19,733 nt of DNA from Nitrospinaceae bacterium (lineage in GTDB: Bacteria > Nitrospinota > Nitrospinia > Nitrospinales > VA-1), in assembly GCA_029937635.1 (NCBI GenBank), contig JAPYPM010000010.1:1-19733 (forward strand), in the 5' to 3' direction. The position numbers were made by a program, and so were the translations under genes. The notes beneath the pieces were generated by a model, which did not search any database, was not told the origin of the DNA, and worked only from the letters and a program-made list of their open reading frames with translations. Positions within the stretch are counted from its first letter, which is position 1; each line of letters begins with the position of its first letter. Shown here in pieces: positions 16,610 to 19,733 of the stretch.

Positions 16610-17950
16610 ATGAATACAAAAATAGAAGACATTGACTCCTGTAATAAGAAAATCAAGTTTGATATCGCTTACAAAGACTATGAAGCAAAAGTTAAAAAAT
16701 CTTATCTTGCTCTTGCCCAACAAGTAAAGTTACCAGGATTCCGCCCAGGGAAAGCGCCGATGTCAATGTTAGAAAAAAGATTTGGGACGAATGTTAAAAA
16801 AGAAGTCATGACCGAACTAATCAGCGAACAACTCGCAGAAGTGATACAAGAACAAGGATTCCGCTCGGTAAGCCCACCAAAAATTTTAGAAGTTGAAGCT
16901 GAAGAGGGAACCGATATAAGCGTCTCCGCCTCATTAGAAATTGTCCCTGGATTTAAAATTAGTGACTACTCCAAAGTAGCCATTCCTATTGAAATCACAC
17001 GAGTGACTGATGATGACGTAGATCAAGCTATTAATTACCAACGTGAACATCAAGGTACCAAAGTTCAAGTAACAGATAGGTCTGTTGAAGATCAGGATTT
17101 CGTTAAGCTTGACTTTAAAGGAACTATGAACGGCAAATTATTTGAAGGCGGAGAAGGTAGTGACCATGTAGTGCAAATCGGATCCGAGTACCTATTAAAG
17201 GACATGGGGAATCAGCTTATAGGTATGTCCGTAGGCGAAGAAAAAGATATCCCGGTTAAAATTCCTGAAAATTACTCTGCCAATAAAACCATCGCAGGAC
17301 AAGATGTTATTTTTCATGTCTCCCTCAAAGGAATCCAGAAAAACCAACTCCCCGAACTAAATGATGACTTTGCTAAAAATATTAAACCAAAAGATAAGTT
17401 TATTAGTTTAGAAGATATGAAACTAAAAATTAAGTCCGAACTTGAAGAACACGCTCGAGGAGATGCCCATAGGGAGGCAAAAAAAATAATCGCAAAAAGA
17501 ATCACTGAAATGAACCCCATCGAAGTTCCTGAAGGCTTAGTGGAAGAACAAATCAAGCATATGGTCGTTCAGGCTTTAAAAAAGGAACAACAGAGCAAAA
17601 ATCAAACAGAGTCCATCGATGAAGAAGAGATACATGTGTCAGATTTACAAAAAAAAGACCACCGAGAAAATGCCATCCAACTATTGCAACAGGAACTGGT
17701 ACTTGATCAATTGGCAACCAACCTCAATATTGAAGTTGAAGAAGACGAACTCAATGCTGAAGTCAATAATATGGTTCGAATGCTAGGCGAAACGAATGCC
17801 CAGAAAATGAAAAAAGAGTGGGGGAAAAATGGAGTCTTATCGAGATTACAAAGCCGAATTAAGCGCGACAAAACGCTCGATTCGGTAATGAAGCAAGTCC
17901 AAATTAAGGAAGAAGTTGTTGACAGAAAAGAACATATTGACAATAATTGA
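16610..17950 (+). CDS. tig: trigger factor, ribosome-associated chaperone and peptidyl-prolyl isomerase
   Basis: Binds near the ribosome exit tunnel and shields nascent chains. Residues 1-115 are the ribosome-binding domain with the signature loop GFRPGKAP (43-50), which contacts ribosomal protein L23. Residues about 150-245 are the FKBP-like isomerase domain (DFVKLDFKGTMNGKLFEGGE, GMSVGEEKDIPVKIPENY). The rest is the helical C-terminal chaperone arm (LPELNDDFAKNI, IEVPEGLVEEQIKHMV), with a highly charged insert at about 325-350 and a Lys/Glu-rich tail. The 446-aa length is typical. ATG 16610 gives the expected N-terminus even though no Shine-Dalgarno sequence is adjacent; the strong element at 16517 is too far away to serve it directly. 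It is followed 125 bp later by clpP, the usual order. Confidence 0.96.
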   Translation: MNTKIEDIDSCNKKIKFDIAYKDYEAKVKKSYLALAQQVKLPGFRPGKAPMSMLEKRFGTNVKKEVMTELISEQLAEVIQEQGFRSVSPPKILEVEAEEGTDISVSASLEIVPGFKISDYSKVAIPIEITRVTDDDVDQAINYQREHQGTKVQVTDRSVEDQDFVKLDFKGTMNGKLFEGGEGSDHVVQIGSEYLLKDMGNQLIGMSVGEEKDIPVKIPENYSANKTIAGQDVIFHVSLKGIQKNQLPELNDDFAKNIKPKDKFISLEDMKLKIKSELEEHARGDAHREAKKIIAKRITEMNPIEVPEGLVEEQIKHMVVQALKKEQQSKNQTESIDEEEIHVSDLQKKDHRENAIQLLQQELVLDQLATNLNIEVEEDELNAEVNNMVRMLGETNAQKMKKEWGKNGVLSRLQSRIKRDKTLDSVMKQVQIKEEVVDRKEHIDNN

Positions 17951-18017
17951 AAGCAACTTTACTCGTCTATACTTATTTTTTTGCATTAGCCCATTAATCC
18001 CATAAAACTGAATAGGC

Positions 18018-18055
18018 TATAATCACATAAATTAGCCTTATAATTATTTTATAAT
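18018..18055 (+). promoter_or_regulatory. clpP promoter region with three TATAAT hexamers
   Basis: Exact TATAAT hexamers occur at 18018-18023, 18039-18044 and 18050-18055, just before the clpP start at 18076. No good -35 box lies 17 bases before any of them. In AT-rich DNA some may be chance, but the 125-bp tig-clpP gap suggests that clpP has its own promoter. Confidence 0.4.
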
Positions 18056-18075
18056 CAAATAAAGAAAGAGAGTAT

Positions 18076-18696
18076 ATGACCGATATTTACAACCAGCTGA
18101 TTCCAATTGTAATTGAACAAACCAGTCGCGGAGAACGTTCTTATGATATTTACTCCCGCCTACTTAAGGATAGAATCATATTTCTCGGCACAGGAGTTGA
18201 CGATAATGTAGCTAACGCCATTATCGCCCAAATGCTTTTTTTGGAATCAGATGAACCTGAGCAAGATATTTATCTATACGTCAATAGCCCTGGTGGACAG
18301 GTGAGTTCGGGAATGGCTATTTACGATACCATGCAATATATCAAACCAGACGTGCAGACAATTTGTATTGGACAGGCAGCTAGTATGGGTGCCTTGCTAT
18401 TAGCAGCTGGCGCTAAGGAGAAAAGGTTTTCTCTTCCACATGCAAGGATAATGATACATCAACCAAGTGGGGGGTTTCAAGGTCAACATACAGATATTGA
18501 AATTCAAGCCAAAGAAATTTCTCGTATTCGAGAAATTCTTGATGGGATACTCGCAACGCATTCCGGGCAGGATCCTAAAAAAGTGCGCAAGGATACTGAA
18601 CGAGACAACTATATGACGGGTGAAGAAGCTTTAAAATACGGTTTAATTGACAAGCTAATCACTAAACGCGAAGAGCCCGTAAAAAAAAATAAATGA
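18076..18696 (+). CDS. clpP: ATP-dependent Clp protease proteolytic subunit ClpP
   Basis: Forms the double-heptamer serine protease chamber that degrades proteins fed in by ClpX or ClpA. The triad is visible: Ser103 in GQAASMGALLLAAG, His128 in IMIHQPSGG and Asp177 in TERDNYM. The N-terminal segment (LIPIVIEQTSRGERSYDIYSRLLKDRIIFLG) matches the family closely, as does the oxyanion-region motif NSPGGQVSSGMAIYDTMQ. At 206 aa it is full length with a short lysine-rich tail. ATG 18076 follows AGAGAG, a modest ribosome binding site. It is 55 bases upstream of clpX on the same strand, so co-transcription is likely. Confidence 0.98.
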   Translation: MTDIYNQLIPIVIEQTSRGERSYDIYSRLLKDRIIFLGTGVDDNVANAIIAQMLFLESDEPEQDIYLYVNSPGGQVSSGMAIYDTMQYIKPDVQTICIGQAASMGALLLAAGAKEKRFSLPHARIMIHQPSGGFQGQHTDIEIQAKEISRIREILDGILATHSGQDPKKVRKDTERDNYMTGEEALKYGLIDKLITKREEPVKKNK

Positions 18697-18751
18697 TCTC
18701 AACTGAAAATATGAACTCCCCTTTCTACTGGTCACTGAATAGAGGAACCCC

Positions 18752-19733
18752 ATGAACAAAAAAAAGACTACAAAGAGCAATAATTACAGATGTTCATTTT
18801 GCGGTAAGAGCCAAGATGAGGTTAAAAAGCTGATTGCTGGACCAACTGTTTTTATATGTGATGAGTGTATCGAACTATGTAACGAAATCATGGTGGAGGA
18901 ATGTGCCCAAGTAAAGTCCGAAAATGTAGAGCATTTACTAAAGCCTAAAGATATCTACGACCATCTCGAAAACTACATTGTAGGACAAAACCGTTGTAAG
19001 CGCATACTTTCAGTAGCCGTCCACAACCATTTCAAGAGGATAGAAGCTAATTCGAGTATGAACGATGTGGAACTTCAAAAAAGTAATGTCCTGCTTATTG
19101 GCCCTACTGGTTCTGGAAAAACCTTAATGGCGCAATCGTTAGCAAAAATACTTGACGTGCCATTTACTATTGTTGATGCCACAACACTTACTGAAGCGGG
19201 TTATGTTGGAGAGGATGTAGAAAATATTATCCTCAAATTATTACAGGCTGCAGACTATGATGTTGAAAAAGCAGAGCGAGGTATTATTTATATAGATGAG
19301 ATTGACAAAATATCCCGCAAAACTGAAAACCTATCTATCACTCGTGATGTTTCAGGGGAGGGTGTGCAGCAAGCTTTACTTAAAATTATTGAGGGCACCA
19401 CTGCTAGCGTTCCACCACAAGGCGGAAGAAAGCATCCTCATCAGGAATTTTTACAAATTAATACATCTGACATATTATTTATCTGTGGTGGCGCATTTGT
19501 TGGCCTCGATAGCCTCATTCGTAATCGTGTAGGAAAGAAAACACTTGGATTCAGCCAAGAACCTATTTCAACAGGGAAAGCAGAAACTGCAGATACCCTC
19601 ACAAAGGTACAGCCAGAAGATCTTCTCAAATATGGACTTATTCCAGAATTTGTTGGCAGGTTTTCTATCGTCGCAACCCTTAATGAACTCGACACAACTG
19701 CTTTAATGAAAGTACTTTCAGAACCCAAAAATG
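18752..19733 (+). CDS. clpX: ATP-dependent Clp protease ATP-binding subunit ClpX (3' end outside window)
   Basis: The AAA+ unfoldase hexamer that recognises tagged substrates, unfolds them and threads them into ClpP. I translated 327 codons before the window ends; about 90-100 residues are missing. The zinc-binding domain carries Cys14, Cys17, Cys36 and Cys39. Walker A is GPTGSGKT (117-124), the pore loop GYVGED lies at 150-155, and Walker B is IIYIDEIDK (178-186). The RKH loop is at 226-228, sensor-1 region ILFICGG at 241-247, and the arginine-finger motif GLIPEFVGR at 295-303. ATG 18752 has GAGG eight bases upstream. Nothing is missing from the catalytic core that is visible. Confidence 0.98.
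   Translation, partial: MNKKKTTKSNNYRCSFCGKSQDEVKKLIAGPTVFICDECIELCNEIMVEECAQVKSENVEHLLKPKDIYDHLENYIVGQNRCKRILSVAVHNHFKRIEANSSMNDVELQKSNVLLIGPTGSGKTLMAQSLAKILDVPFTIVDATTLTEAGYVGEDVENIILKLLQAADYDVEKAERGIIYIDEIDKISRKTENLSITRDVSGEGVQQALLKIIEGTTASVPPQGGRKHPHQEFLQINTSDILFICGGAFVGLDSLIRNRVGKKTLGFSQEPISTGKAETADTLTKVQPEDLLKYGLIPEFVGRFSIVATLNELDTTALMKVLSEPKN

Overview
The window is AT-rich bacterial DNA from a Gram-negative organism. The Gram-negative call rests on a two-partner secretion pair that needs an outer membrane and on a family-9 glycosyltransferase of the LPS-heptosyltransferase type. The order tRNA-Leu, trigger factor, clpP, clpX recalls deltaproteobacterial-type and related lineages such as Geobacter. 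Placement in groups such as Nitrospinota or SAR324 is only a guess, because no 16S rRNA gene is present.

Region 1 (1-3511). A 3'-truncated glutamine-dependent NAD+ synthetase gene (nadE) runs leftward off the window. Divergent from it are two tightly spaced unrecognised genes (143 and 290 aa). A gene-poor stretch of about 540 bp follows.

Region 2 (3424-10295, minus strand). A two-partner secretion operon: tpsB (POTRA/beta-barrel transporter, 579 aa) lies upstream of tpsA (1648-aa exoprotein with a filamentous-haemagglutinin-type secretion domain and a repeat-rich beta-helical body). TpsB should export TpsA, which would then act as a large surface or secreted adhesin-like fibre. The tpsA gene carries an exact 243-bp internal duplication and ends before a likely terminator.

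Region 3 (10296-15209). After a 658-bp divergent spacer come an oversized phosphohexomutase-family protein (718 aa) and a hexapeptide-repeat protein resembling the acetyltransferase half of GlmU. These are plausibly partners in sugar-phosphate or surface-polysaccharide precursor metabolism. Convergent with them is a GT9 glycosyltransferase, again an envelope function.

Region 4 (15210-16609). This is a degraded-looking accessory zone. It holds a remnant resembling a serine-recombinase domain, short AGTTATACAA repeats, an intact tRNA-Leu(TAG), a short fragment resembling SxtJ-family membrane proteins, and a structured leader before trigger factor.

Region 5 (16610-19733). The conserved protein quality-control block: tig, clpP and the 5' part of clpX. 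ClpX unfolds substrates for ClpP, and trigger factor chaperones nascent chains. The most unusual material is the tpsA duplication, the insertion-bearing mutase paired with a stand-alone GlmU-like acyltransferase, and the recombinase remnant beside the tRNA.
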